A stretch of DNA of 64,000 bases, from the NCBI RefSeq assembly GCF_015097055.1, contig NZ_AP023366.1:2250001-2314000 (forward strand). Direction: 5' to 3'. The notes beneath the pieces are model-generated. The model made no database searches. It saw only the letters and a program-made list of their open reading frames with translations, and had not been told where the DNA came from. Origin of the DNA: Effusibacillus dendaii. GTDB lineage: Bacteria > Bacillota > Bacilli > Tumebacillales > Effusibacillaceae. A program made the translations under genes and the position numbers. Of this stretch, positions 45,112 through 54,720 are shown in pieces; position 1 is the first letter of the stretch, and each line of letters starts with the position of its first letter.

Positions 45112-47772
45112 TTATAATTTGGCTAACGTTAACTGTGCGGCAATTCCTTCTGGAGAGGAGACAGATACGGCATTATATTTCTTTAGGAGATCTAAAATCG
45201 GCTGCAGTTTTTCGTAAAAGACAACTACAACTTCATCTGTTTCCATCCTCTCAATCGCTCTGGCAAGCGCCTCACATTCATCCGGAACGATTTCACAGTC
45301 GAGGTCTGCCGCCTCCTGTTTGACAGCTTGATACAGAATTTGCGGGATCTCACCAGGCAACCGGCCTCTTAGATCTTTGTCCTCTTTGATAATGAGACGA
45401 TGAAATCCTCTTGCCGCCACTTTCGCTGCCTGTTCCGCAACCGAATTGTCCCGGTCGCCGGGCACCCCGATGACACCAGTTACTTTCCGGCCATTCCAAT
45501 TTGCAATCATCCGGCAAACGGCAGCCAGTGAATCAGGATTATGCCCATAATCCACCATCACATATCCGTTTCCCACTTGGTACAGATTTGTCCGCCCCTG
45601 GTTATGCCAATCGCTTCGGAATCCCGTAATCCCCGACCGAATGCGTTCAATTGACAACCCATACCCCCGGCAGGCTGCAATGGAAGCCATTGCATTTGCG
45701 GTATGAAAATCAGCCGTTCCGCCAATTGTCACCGGTATGTCTGCAGCACGAACAATCGGTCGCTCGATTTGTCCAACCGCCTCGACAATCCAACCCTGCT
45801 TCAGGAAAACAGCCGTTCCGCCGACCGACAGATGCCGTTTGATTAACGGATGCCCTGCATAGAGTGAATAATACACCACTTTCTTTTTTACTCTACGAAT
45901 GCGAGGGTTATCCAGCAGCCCGGTCAAATTTTCATCATCCGCGTTTAAAACCAGCACACCGCCTTCTCGTACCCGTTCCGCCACCAACGATTTAATATGC
46001 ACCAGATCTTCCAACCGCTCGATCCCATCTTGTCCGATGTGATCCGGTTGAATATTGGTGAAAACAGCCACATCACACCAGTCGTAGCCAAGTCCCGAAC
46101 GGATGATTCCCCCGCGCGCCGTTTCAAGAACTGCAATATCAATCAGGGGATCGGACAAAATCGTTTTTGCCGAAAGCGGACCCGTTGTATCGCCTTGCGC
46201 GATACATTCTCCACTAATGAATATTCCGTCCGTTGTAGTCATTCCCACGGTTTGGCCGGTGCCAGCCAATAAATGACCGATCATACGGGTGGTTGTCGTT
46301 TTCCCGTTGGTGCCCGTAATCGAAAAGATAGGAATGCGCGCTGCAGATCCGATCGGATACAGCATCTCAATTATGGCTTCCCCTACATCGCGCGGTTCGC
46401 CCTCTGTCGGGTAATGGTGCATTCGGATCCCCGGCGCCGCATTTAATTCGATAATTCCTCCACCGCCAGTTGGTAACGGTTCTGCAATGTCTTCCAATAC
46501 CAGGTCAATTCCGCAAATGTCCAGCCCGATGATTCTGGCAGCCCGTTCACACAAATCGGCAATTTGCGGGTGAATCAGATGGGTGACATCCCTTGCTGTC
46601 CCGCCTGTTGACAAATTGGCGCTTTCACGCAAAAAAACCCTCTCGCCGCTGCGGGGAATATCGGATAGGCTGCGTCCACTTTTTTGCAAATAAGCGATAA
46701 GAATCGAATCCACCACAATACGGGTTAACGGCTTTTCGTGATCATCGCCGCGCTGTGGATCTCGGTTCACCATTTCAATCAACTCAATAATGGAACGTTT
46801 GCCGTCGCCCACTACATGGGCTGGTATCCGCTCGCTGGCAGCGGTTACTTTTCCATTTACCACCAGCACCCGGTAATTTCGTCCCTCTATGAATTCTTCC
46901 ACGATCACTTCGGATGAATATTCTTGCGCAATTTCAAACGCATAAGAAACTTCTGCTGCGGAAGTCAGATTCAAAGAAACTCCTTTTCCCTGACAACCAT
47001 TTAACGGCTTGACTACAATCGATGTCCCGATTTCTTGCAGCATTTGGATCGCCTCTTCTTTCGTCTGGACGATCCGGCCTTTCGGAACAGGGACAGCAGC
47101 CTGTTCCAGGATGCTTTTGGTCAATCCTTTATCACTGGCTATGTCCACCGCGATTGCCCTTGTCTGATCTGAGACGGTCGCTTGCAACAGCTTTCTGTTT
47201 TTACCGTACCCCAGTTGAATCAGGCTCCCTTGATTTAACCGGATCCATGGAATTCCGCGCCGCTCGGCCGCATCAACAATCGCGCGTGTACTGGGGCCCA
47301 ACTCCGTCTTCGCCGCAATGTTTCGCGCTTCCTGCAAACATTCTTCCAAAGGGAACGGTTTGCCGTCAACAAGCGCTTGTACCAGGTCAACAGCTGCTCG
47401 AAGTAAATATTTTGTACTTTCTTCCGCTTTAAATTCGACAATCACATCATATATGCCTGGACCGTCCGCATATAATGTTTTGCCAAAAAAAGCGGGTACA
47501 CCCGCCAATTCGGTCAACTCTAATGCCACATGTTCCACAATATGCCCAAAATAGGTGCCTCCATATAGCCGTTCGATAAACCCACCCGGTCTTCCTTTTG
47601 CACAATGATGTTGATGCACACCGGGAAGCAAGCTTAACAAGCGATCCACAAAACCGGGAATCTCATAGCTCTCTTTCTCTGTTAAGTCTTCCAAAAACAG
47701 CTTCATCAACAGAACCGGTTTATGATTATAGATATTCGGACCGGGCATTGTCCGAATCTCACCTATTTTCAT
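45112..47772 (-). CDS. cphA: Cyanophycin synthetase
   Basis: Polymerises Asp and Arg into cyanophycin (multi-L-arginyl-poly-L-aspartate), a nitrogen/carbon reserve. The 886-aa protein has an N-terminal domain (FIERLYGGTYFGHIVEHVALELTELAG, about 66-92), an ATP-grasp domain (about 215-470: IVVKPLNGCQGKGVSLNL, GIDLVLEDIAEPLPTGGGGIIELNAAPGIRMHHYP) and a C-terminal Mur ligase-like domain with FSITGTNGKTTTTRMIGHLL (about 495-515). It starts 4 bases after cphB. The length fits CphA (870-900 aa). All three domains are intact. Confidence 0.95.
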   Translation of the reverse strand: MKIGEIRTMPGPNIYNHKPVLLMKLFLEDLTEKESYEIPGFVDRLLSLLPGVHQHHCAKGRPGGFIERLYGGTYFGHIVEHVALELTELAGVPAFFGKTLYADGPGIYDVIVEFKAEESTKYLLRAAVDLVQALVDGKPFPLEECLQEARNIAAKTELGPSTRAIVDAAERRGIPWIRLNQGSLIQLGYGKNRKLLQATVSDQTRAIAVDIASDKGLTKSILEQAAVPVPKGRIVQTKEEAIQMLQEIGTSIVVKPLNGCQGKGVSLNLTSAAEVSYAFEIAQEYSSEVIVEEFIEGRNYRVLVVNGKVTAASERIPAHVVGDGKRSIIELIEMVNRDPQRGDDHEKPLTRIVVDSILIAYLQKSGRSLSDIPRSGERVFLRESANLSTGGTARDVTHLIHPQIADLCERAARIIGLDICGIDLVLEDIAEPLPTGGGGIIELNAAPGIRMHHYPTEGEPRDVGEAIIEMLYPIGSAARIPIFSITGTNGKTTTTRMIGHLLAGTGQTVGMTTTDGIFISGECIAQGDTTGPLSAKTILSDPLIDIAVLETARGGIIRSGLGYDWCDVAVFTNIQPDHIGQDGIERLEDLVHIKSLVAERVREGGVLVLNADDENLTGLLDNPRIRRVKKKVVYYSLYAGHPLIKRHLSVGGTAVFLKQGWIVEAVGQIERPIVRAADIPVTIGGTADFHTANAMASIAACRGYGLSIERIRSGITGFRSDWHNQGRTNLYQVGNGYVMVDYGHNPDSLAAVCRMIANWNGRKVTGVIGVPGDRDNSVAEQAAKVAARGFHRLIIKEDKDLRGRLPGEIPQILYQAVKQEAADLDCEIVPDECEALARAIERMETDEVVVVFYEKLQPILDLLKKYNAVSVSSPEGIAAQLTLAKL

Positions 47773-47776
47773 CGTT

Positions 47777-48610
47777 TCAACTCCTCGTTTTTTCTGCTTT
47801 GTTCAAATTTTGCTGTAAAACAGGAGCACGGTTTTGCAGATCAAATCGATAATCAGAAGGCAGCACATGCAGTTTTACGCCGAAAAGCGCCAAATCACCA
47901 TTTTTATGTAACTCGGCAAAGTTGGAATAGATCAAGCTGCCGGCATCAATTATGGTGACCGCACCTGACCCGATCACCTCAAATTCGTTTCCATCTACCA
48001 CAACAGCCGTATTTTCATCGATTCCAAGGCCTAAATGATGGGGATACTGTGCAACAGCCGACAGCAAACGCCCGATTCGCCCCCGCTGCGCAAAGTGCTG
48101 GTCGATAACCACTCCGGAAATGAACTCCATACCCGGTCCCATTTCCACAATCCCCAGTCGGGGATTTGTTTCCGGCACACCTTCTATGATCATTGTATTC
48201 GACATCATGGAAGCGCCAGCGCTGGTTCCCGCCAATATCATCCCTTCTTCATGACGCTTATGAAGGATCATATCAATTTTGGTTCCACCTAACAGGTTCG
48301 TGATGCGAACTTGGTCTCCACCGGTAAAAAATACGCCGGTCGCCTGTTCAATTGCCTTCGCCGCGCTTGCCGCATTGGCATTTTCGCGGTTCGATACATC
48401 AAACGTACGGACGTCTTCCACCCCGATCCGGTCAAATACCTCCAGATATTGAGCGCCTACTTCCAGCGGAAGCTCAGTGGCAACCGTAATTACTACGATT
48501 CGTGCATTTGATCCACCCGCCAACCGGACAAACTCCCGCAAAATTAAACATTCTCCTTGCTTGTCCTCGGCTCCGCCAATCACAACCAACTTGCCGCGGG
48601 AATTGCTCAC
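47777..48610 (-). CDS. cphB: Cyanophycinase
   Basis: Serine-type exopeptidase of family S51 releasing beta-Asp-Arg dipeptides from cyanophycin. The 277-aa protein has KLVVIGGAED at the N-terminus, FFTGGDQVRI, and the nucleophile in ILAGTSAGASMMS (about 128-140). LGIVEMGPGMEF and VIDQHFAQRGRIGRL complete the family pattern. No signal peptide, so it acts in the cytoplasm. The start is the GTG at 48610 (GGAGG 7 bases upstream). It is the first gene of the cphB-cphA pair. Confidence 0.95.
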   Translation of the reverse strand: MSNSRGKLVVIGGAEDKQGECLILREFVRLAGGSNARIVVITVATELPLEVGAQYLEVFDRIGVEDVRTFDVSNRENANAASAAKAIEQATGVFFTGGDQVRITNLLGGTKIDMILHKRHEEGMILAGTSAGASMMSNTMIIEGVPETNPRLGIVEMGPGMEFISGVVIDQHFAQRGRIGRLLSAVAQYPHHLGLGIDENTAVVVDGNEFEVIGSGAVTIIDAGSLIYSNFAELHKNGDLALFGVKLHVLPSDYRFDLQNRAPVLQQNLNKAEKTRS

Positions 48611-48691
48611 TTTTTTGCCTCCTTGCAACAAAAAAAGACTCCAACCCTCAGCTTAGCCCAGCAAAGCGGCGAATATTCATTAAATTGGGAA

Positions 48692-48712
48692 AACCAGGGC
48701 GCAGCCCTGGCA
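48692..48712 (-). terminator. Intrinsic terminator of sspF
   Basis: CCAGGGC (48696-48702), loop GCA, GCCCTGG (48706-48712), followed on minus by TTTTCCC. Confidence 0.8.
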
Positions 48713-48737
48713 TTTCATACGCCGGTTGGCTAAATGG

Positions 48738-48917
48738 CTATCGGGTCTGATTGGCCAATGTTTGTTCCGCAATTTCAATTGCTCGTTTGACCATATTTCC
48801 GGCGTCTTTGGCGCGGATACTTTCCCATCCTTCACGCTGAACAGTGTCATAAAACCCCAGTTCTTTCGCCAATTCAATTTTCAACTGTTCCGACATGATG
48901 CCTCGACGTCGTGCCAT
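48738..48917 (-). CDS. sspF: Small acid-soluble spore protein, alpha/beta type (SspF)
   Basis: DNA-coating spore protein that protects the forespore chromosome. The 59-aa product reads [20 protein letters not shown], then [20 protein letters not shown] and [12 protein letters not shown]. It is nearly colinear with B. subtilis SspF, including the GxW and [15 protein letters not shown] signatures. The start is the ATG at 48917, with AAGGAGG 8 bases upstream; the longer frame adds 27 unrelated residues. The neighbour veg is conserved. Confidence 0.96.
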   Translation of the reverse strand: MARRRGIMSEQLKIELAKELGFYDTVQREGWESIRAKDAGNMVKRAIEIAEQTLANQTR

Positions 48918-48971
48918 TTCTATCGCCTCCTTAATTCTGGCGTACAAAGATAGTATTTGAAAAAAGCAAAA

Positions 48972-48999
48972 TAAAAATGCCTCCGAATTCGGAAGCATT
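48972..48999 (-). terminator. Intrinsic terminator of veg
   Basis: ATGCCTCCG and CGGAAGCAT form an almost perfect stem (48977-48998) around AATT, followed on minus by TTTTTATTTT. Confidence 0.85.
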
Positions 49000-49018
49000 T
49001 CCCCATGACCCTTTTTGT

Positions 49019-49300
49019 TTAACCTTCGACATACATGACTCGAATATGTTCCTGATCATCCTTGCAAACAGTCAGTTCGACCGTTTCCGTAAGGATATCT
49101 GCATAACTGTAAGACACACGTTTAAAAGAGTTGCCTGTGTTTTCAAGCTTAACAACGAATACTGACGGATAAGTTTCTTCCAGAACTCCCATCCGTTCAA
49201 TCGTCTTGCGACGACCTCCGTTCGCCCGCAACAAGATCTTTTCACCGATATAGCCATCCAAATTCCGTTTGATCTCGTTTAGAGGATTTTTCGTCGCCAT
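49019..49300 (-). CDS. veg: Veg protein (biofilm regulator family)
   Basis: A 93-aa protein with the conserved [25 protein letters not shown] and [18 protein letters not shown], matching B. subtilis Veg (86 aa), which stimulates biofilm gene expression through SinR. The start is the ATG at 49300 with AGAGGTGG upstream; a GTG 9 bases earlier overlaps the ribosome-binding site. Two consensus sigma-A promoters lie upstream, so strong vegetative expression is expected, as for the classical veg promoter. Confidence 0.95.
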   Translation of the reverse strand: MATKNPLNEIKRNLDGYIGEKILLRANGGRRKTIERMGVLEETYPSVFVVKLENTGNSFKRVSYSYADILTETVELTVCKDDQEHIRVMYVEG

Positions 49301-49324
49301 CCACACCACCTCTTTCCATTGACA

Positions 49325-49353
49325 AGTATATCACTCGGACAGGGGTGTGTCAA
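49325..49353 (-). promoter_or_regulatory. veg proximal promoter (sigma-A)
   Basis: On minus, TTGACA (49348-49353), 17 bp, TATACT (49325-49330). The -35 is a perfect consensus with ideal spacing, 25 bases before the start codon region. Confidence 0.9.
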
Positions 49354-49365
49354 ATTAAGTAAAAT

Positions 49366-49395
49366 ATTATAGCAACGTCTAACAAACCCTGTCAA
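49366..49395 (-). promoter_or_regulatory. veg distal promoter (sigma-A)
   Basis: On minus, TTGACA (49390-49395), 18 bp, TATAAT (49366-49371). Both hexamers are perfect consensus. It is tandem with the proximal promoter, 13 bp apart. Confidence 0.85.
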
Positions 49396-49417
49396 TGGTG
49401 CTTTTGTCGCCAATTTC

Positions 49418-49456
49418 AAAAAAAATTGGAACTTCAGGCATACAAGTCCCAATTTT
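49418..49456 (-). terminator. Intrinsic terminator of yabG
   Basis: AAAATTGG (49422-49429) and CCAATTTT (49449-49456) extend inward with AACTT/AAGT. On minus the stem runs into a tract of eight T. Confidence 0.75.
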
Positions 49457-49487
49457 CAAACTGTTTATACTTCCGGTAAAATGCCTT

Positions 49488-50348
49488 TTAGGACAAGGAT
49501 TTAGGCAACCCAAGCCGATATTTCCCCCTGGATTCCAACCCTCCCAGGCCGTCGGTTCCGGTTATTGTGGACTGGACCACATCATAAATATTAATCGTTT
49601 GGTTAATCGGCGTGAAGGCGACCTTTTCGGCTACCAGTACAGGATCAAGCGCATGAATCAAAATCCGTTTCGGGGAAGAGGCAAAATTTGCACCGGATTC
49701 CAAGATCGCTTCATAATGCGATTGGCAAGCTCCGGCAAAAATCACTAATTCATCCAGGCTCCTCTCATACTTCCGTGCAGCTTGCACAGCTCTGATGAAA
49801 TTTTCAGTGTTTCTGTAGCTGTAAACATTGTCCGGATGCTGCCCTTTGCCAATCAATCCGTCATGCCCCGTAATAATCAGGATATCCGGATGGTACATTT
49901 CCAAGAAACGCGGCAAGACGTCCGCCATTCTTGATTCACTTACATGATGTCCGTTCGCCTGCAAACCCAATTCTTCGTAAAAAAGCATACATTTATTCAA
50001 ATAACTGCTGTCCCCGTCGAGATGAAGGACACGCCCTGGCCGCTCATAAAAATGGTTGCCCGCTGCCAATTTTACACCGGAGCGCAGCATGTGTTTCTCC
50101 CTTTCAAAAACGCGCCGCTTGCGAATCAGACTCAAACTGTTCGCTTCCAGTCTCGAATACTGAAGAATATGCGTTTCCCAATCGTGTCGGCTGACCGTTT
50201 CAAGGTCATCATAGGGAGCGTCTGCCAGAAGACGTACCTCCAAGCCCTTAAGAGTTGCTACCCGTCTTGCGGCATCCGCGTCAATTATGATAAAAAAAAC
50301 GTCTTTTTGGTAGGATTTGCGGGCAACCAGGTCCCCAATCTTCCACAT
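49488..50348 (-). CDS. yabG: Sporulation-specific protease YabG
   Basis: Cysteine protease of family U57 that trims coat proteins such as SpoIVA and SafA in the mother cell. The 286-aa protein starts MWKIGDLVARKSYQKDVFF and has VLHLDGDSSYLNKC, DILIITGHDGLIGK (putative catalytic His) and LVIFAGACQSHYEAILESGANFASSPKRILIHALDP (conserved Cys). The start is the ATG at 50348 with AGGAGG 7 bases upstream. It lies next to veg as in B. subtilis. Confidence 0.95.
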   Translation of the reverse strand: MWKIGDLVARKSYQKDVFFIIIDADAARRVATLKGLEVRLLADAPYDDLETVSRHDWETHILQYSRLEANSLSLIRKRRVFEREKHMLRSGVKLAAGNHFYERPGRVLHLDGDSSYLNKCMLFYEELGLQANGHHVSESRMADVLPRFLEMYHPDILIITGHDGLIGKGQHPDNVYSYRNTENFIRAVQAARKYERSLDELVIFAGACQSHYEAILESGANFASSPKRILIHALDPVLVAEKVAFTPINQTINIYDVVQSTITGTDGLGGLESRGKYRLGLPKSLS

Positions 50349-50398
50349 ACGCAATCCTCCTAATAACTCGACTAGGATATCGTATGTAGTCACTTGCC

Positions 50399-51340
50399 TT
50401 ACCGTGTTAGGCGTTCGTCCAACACTTTCCGCAGATCCTTAAAAATAATCCCCAGTTCCACTTTCGAACTTCGAAAACCGGCAAACAGGCCGTATCCCCA
50501 TGTTTTTCCTTTTTTCATAGAAGGAGTGTTACGAAACAGATCAATCGCTTGAATCGCATGGTGATCGCATAAAGTCTTTCGAATGTACATGCGAACCTCA
50601 ACCTCTCGGTCAGAACGGTATCCGACGATACTCACATCCGCCCCCAAATCAAACAGGGCTCTTGCCCCATAAGTCGGGATGTTGGACGCGATCTCCGCTG
50701 TCACAATATGATAACCGGCTATTGTTTGTTTGTTCGCAGCCAACGCCGCATCCAGAATGGCTTCACGGTCATCCGTGTCCTGCATAATATACAAATCGAG
50801 TATTTCTTCATGAGTAAGCCCGCCAGCTTGCAGCAGAGCCCCAAATACTTGAAATGCTTCCGGGTCCCCTCTATGGAAGTGGATCGTGTCGGTCAGAATC
50901 CCCGCGCACAGCGCCATCGCCATTTGCCTGTCGATCGGCTGATGCAAATCCTGAATCACCCGATAAACCAATTGACTTGTTGATGAAACGGTATCATAAA
51001 GAGCAACCTCTGCTTTTTCCAGCAAGTGGTTGTTCGGATGATGATCGATGACAAAAAACTTTTCCGGTACCGAGTCACACAATTGGGTCGAATGGGCTGT
51101 ATCCACCACAACCACATTCGTATAATCGGTTACGTTTGGGCGATGAATTACTGTCATAGACAGCCGTTCTATGAGATGCTCCGCATGATTAGCCACCTCT
51201 ACAGGTACACCCACATCTCCACCGATTAATTGTGACAACGCGTAAGCGGCTCCAATTGCATCACTGTCCGCTTGGTCATGGCAAAGAATCAGGTTGTTAC
51301 AGCCCCGAATCTTTGACATCGCTTCCGAAAACGAATTCAT
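50399..51340 (-). CDS. DHH/DHHA1 phosphoesterase-type protein
   Basis: A 313-aa protein of the DHH superfamily: LILCHDQADSDAIGAAYAL (about 17-35, motif I variant with HxQxDSDA), VVVDTAHSTQL (about 80) and the VIDHHPNNHLLE motif (about 98), then a DHHA1 C-terminal domain ending YGLFAGFRSSKVELGI. Relatives include NrnA nanoRNase/pAp phosphatase. The usual HxNxDxDA is altered here to HDQADSDA, so activity cannot be assumed. The start at the ATG 51340 has only a weak ribosome-binding site. It lies upstream of yabG, divergent from psd. Confidence 0.83.
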   Translation of the reverse strand: MNSFSEAMSKIRGCNNLILCHDQADSDAIGAAYALSQLIGGDVGVPVEVANHAEHLIERLSMTVIHRPNVTDYTNVVVVDTAHSTQLCDSVPEKFFVIDHHPNNHLLEKAEVALYDTVSSTSQLVYRVIQDLHQPIDRQMAMALCAGILTDTIHFHRGDPEAFQVFGALLQAGGLTHEEILDLYIMQDTDDREAILDAALAANKQTIAGYHIVTAEIASNIPTYGARALFDLGADVSIVGYRSDREVEVRMYIRKTLCDHHAIQAIDLFRNTPSMKKGKTWGYGLFAGFRSSKVELGIIFKDLRKVLDERLTR

Positions 51341-51571
51341 CTGACACCATCCCACACACAGACCGAACAACTGTCCGATCAGAATAAGAAGTCAATCGAT
51401 TTTACCATTTTGGAACGACAGAATGCTACAATTTTCTTGTACTATATGAAAACAAGTGTTATTTGGTTCGTTCGTGTGCACGGCCACATCAATTTTAGTC
51501 TGCCCAACTTTTGCGAGTTGCTGTCACTCTTGCGTGCGATGGCTGCGCGGCTCTTGATAAAGCAGATTTTC

Positions 51572-51600
51572 TTGCAATTAAATCAAGGGATCAGTATATT
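51572..51600 (+). promoter_or_regulatory. Candidate psd promoter (sigma-A)
   Basis: TTGCAA (51572-51577), 17 bp, TATATT (51595-51600), 32 bases before the psd start. Confidence 0.6.
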
Positions 51601-51632
51601 GAGAGGATGAACATCTAATTCGGAGGACACTC

Positions 51633-52484
51633 ATGAACAACCGCATCCGCTTGTTTCTTCTCAATCGAATTCCGAAAAAATTGGTCTCCCGACTGGTCGG
51701 CCGTTTTGCTGAAAGCAGTCTGTCAAAATGGTTGATCCCTTTGTATGCCCGTCACTTTCAAGTCGACTTGCAGCAGGCGGAGAAACCGATTCATGAATAT
51801 CGATCACTGACTGAATTTTTCACACGTAAACTGAAACCCGGTTGCCGTCCGCTTGCTTCTGGGAATCATGTGATCATATCGCCGGTAGATGGGGTGATTT
51901 CCCAATTCGGCACAATCGAAGACGGAACGCTGATTCAGGCTAAAGGGGTCAGCTACTCCCTGGTTCAACTTATTGGAAACAAAGAGAAAGCCTCCGTCTT
52001 TGAAGGGGGCTTGTTTCTAACCATTTACCTGTCACCGAAAGACTATCATCGTATCCATACTTGTTTGACCGGCACAATTACCGGGTATTCGTATATGCCT
52101 GGCACCCTGTTTCCCGTGAATCCTTTCGGGGTTCGCAACGTTCCCGGACTATTCGCCAAAAACGAACGGCTGACAACGTATTTTGAAACTCCTTACGGCG
52201 AGTACGCGATCGTTAAGGTAGGTGCTACGATCGTAGGCTCAATCAAGGTGGTATATGACCCGGACCTGACAACCAATCAACCGCGAGGCGTAATGACACA
52301 GCAAAAGGTGACGGGACCCCAACTGCAGAAAGGGGAGGAAATGGGTCTGTTCCGTTTTGGATCAACTGTTATTTTGCTGTTTCAACCTGGCATGGCCGTA
52401 TGGGAGGATTTGCAAGAAGGGCAGTTTGTGCAAATGGGACAACGAATCGGTTTCCTTCAAACCGACCGTGAGTTCGTTCGTTAA
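51633..52484 (+). CDS. psd: Phosphatidylserine decarboxylase
   Basis: Makes phosphatidylethanolamine at the membrane; a pyruvoyl enzyme produced by self-cleavage. The 283-aa proenzyme has SPVDGVISQFG (about 85-95), the histidine in YLSPKDYHRIHTCL (about 133-146) and the cleavage motif FGST (Gly-Ser about 248; LGST in most homologues). A site GGAGG lies 7 bases upstream of the ATG. The 262 bases before it hold only its promoter. No pssA neighbour is present; its 3' end overlaps the decayed kinase by 4 bases. Confidence 0.95.
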   Translation: MNNRIRLFLLNRIPKKLVSRLVGRFAESSLSKWLIPLYARHFQVDLQQAEKPIHEYRSLTEFFTRKLKPGCRPLASGNHVIISPVDGVISQFGTIEDGTLIQAKGVSYSLVQLIGNKEKASVFEGGLFLTIYLSPKDYHRIHTCLTGTITGYSYMPGTLFPVNPFGVRNVPGLFAKNERLTTYFETPYGEYAIVKVGATIVGSIKVVYDPDLTTNQPRGVMTQQKVTGPQLQKGEEMGLFRFGSTVILLFQPGMAVWEDLQEGQFVQMGQRIGFLQTDREFVR

Positions 52485-53153
52485 CTAGCAGGCATCTTCA
52501 CATTAGCCGGAAACTTGAGCTGTCTTACTTGGCGTACCACAGGCAACGAAAGGTGCACCGTCGTTCCTTTCTGTTCCTCGCTCTCAAAATGGATGGTCTC
52601 TTTATGGCTTTCAATAATCTGGCAGCTGACCATCAACCCGAGCCCGGTTCCCTTTTCTTTGGTGGTAAGGAAGGTTTGCCCCAGTTTTTTCAGCATATCC
52701 TTTGGGATTCCGCAGCCTTGGTCAATAAACCGGATAGATACACGGCCGTCTGATTGTTTCAATTCAGTTACAATACGTCCGCCATTTGGCATCGATTCAA
52801 TCGCGTTTTTTAAGAGATTCAGATAAAGCCATCGTCCTTGCCTTGCAATCCGAAACGCTTCCGGCAGATTTTCCACAAGATTACGGTACTTCTCTTCACT
52901 TTTCTTGATCGCGCTCTGTGTTTCTTTGTGTTCCGTAACATCTTGCTCTTTTCTGTACACTCCCGTAACCTCGCCTTCGACCGGGCATCCGCTTTACCAA
53001 TATCCAAAATGAAGAGAAAGAAGCGAAAACAGCTACTGTCATGGATAAAATCAGGATGGGCAGATTGTATGTAATTTCACCGGCAATTGAAACGCCAGTA
53101 TATCTGTTAAAAATCCGGGTTGTTTCAATACACAGTTGCCATTCTATCCCCAA
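52481..53153 (-). pseudogene. Decayed MHYT-PAS sensor histidine kinase
   Basis: Remnants of one gene in two frames. Upstream (about 53003-53153) reads IAGEITYNLPILILSMTVAVFASFSSFWIL, typical of a membrane MHYT sensor helix. Then, shifted, come a PAC motif (GEVTGVYRKEQDVTEHKE), the start of a PAS (KSEEKYRNLVENLPEAF) and abruptly the HATPase_c domain: N box LLKNAIESMPNGG, G1 DQGCGIP, G2 KGTGLGLMVSCQI. Most of the PAS domains and the whole HisKA with its phospho-histidine are missing. Two internal deletions plus a frameshift fit a pseudogene. No response regulator adjoins. Confidence 0.8.
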
Positions 53154-53626
53154 GACCGCGTATACCGATCAGCCACTTTGGAAGCTCCAAACGAGTTCGG
53201 TTTAAATTTGGCGATGTAGCCGGAAGCTGTTACCCAACCGACAAGATCTTTAATTAATGACTTTGTGGCTCCTTTTTCTCCGATATCCAAATGAATCTCC
53301 AGATGATCTCCGCATATTTGCGGAATTCGCTGCGACATTTCCTGGGACAACAACAGGGAGTAGGATGCTTCTGTAAACATTCGCTGCTTTAAGGAACGTA
53401 TTTCACGGGATGTTTTCCGATAAATGTAATAGCGAGCGCCTTTCCCTACACGGTGCGCAATAATGGCGGTAACAAACACCGTAACTCCCTTTTCGTAACG
53501 ATTTTGCGAATCAGATCCAATAATCACCTTGTATTGGTTATTTGGATCATTTCCTACAAATTCACAAATGTCACCGATCACTTCATCCAACGTCAGAAAC
53601 CCTTTTGTCGGACTCAGGAACTGCAC
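53144..53626 (-). CDS. RNase H-like fold protein, YkuK family (DUF458)
   Basis: A 160-aa protein with FLSPTKGFLTLDEVIGDICEFV at the N-terminus, then VIIGSDSQNRYEKGVTVFVTAIIAHRVGKGARYY (acidic RNase H-like strand) and LEIHLDIGEKGATKSLIKDLVGWV, the signatures of the YkuK family. Function is unknown. The start at the GTG 53626 is chosen from family alignment and an upstream AAGGGCGG; a TTG at 53671 has no site. It overlaps the kinase remnant by about 10 bases. Confidence 0.85.
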   Translation of the reverse strand: MQFLSPTKGFLTLDEVIGDICEFVGNDPNNQYKVIIGSDSQNRYEKGVTVFVTAIIAHRVGKGARYYIYRKTSREIRSLKQRMFTEASYSLLLSQEMSQRIPQICGDHLEIHLDIGEKGATKSLIKDLVGWVTASGYIAKFKPNSFGASKVADRYTRSWG

Positions 53627-53781
53627 GCAACCACCGCCCTTTTCTTCATCATATTCGTATTTAACGGTCAAGATGTGGGCTTTACAGAAACTTTAATCTA
53701 TCGTAAAAATTCGACACTTACACGGTTGGCTCCTCTCTTCACTACCTAAAGAATTTGCAAAAACGGCGGCACCCATTCCAG

Positions 53782-54720
<939 letters not shown>

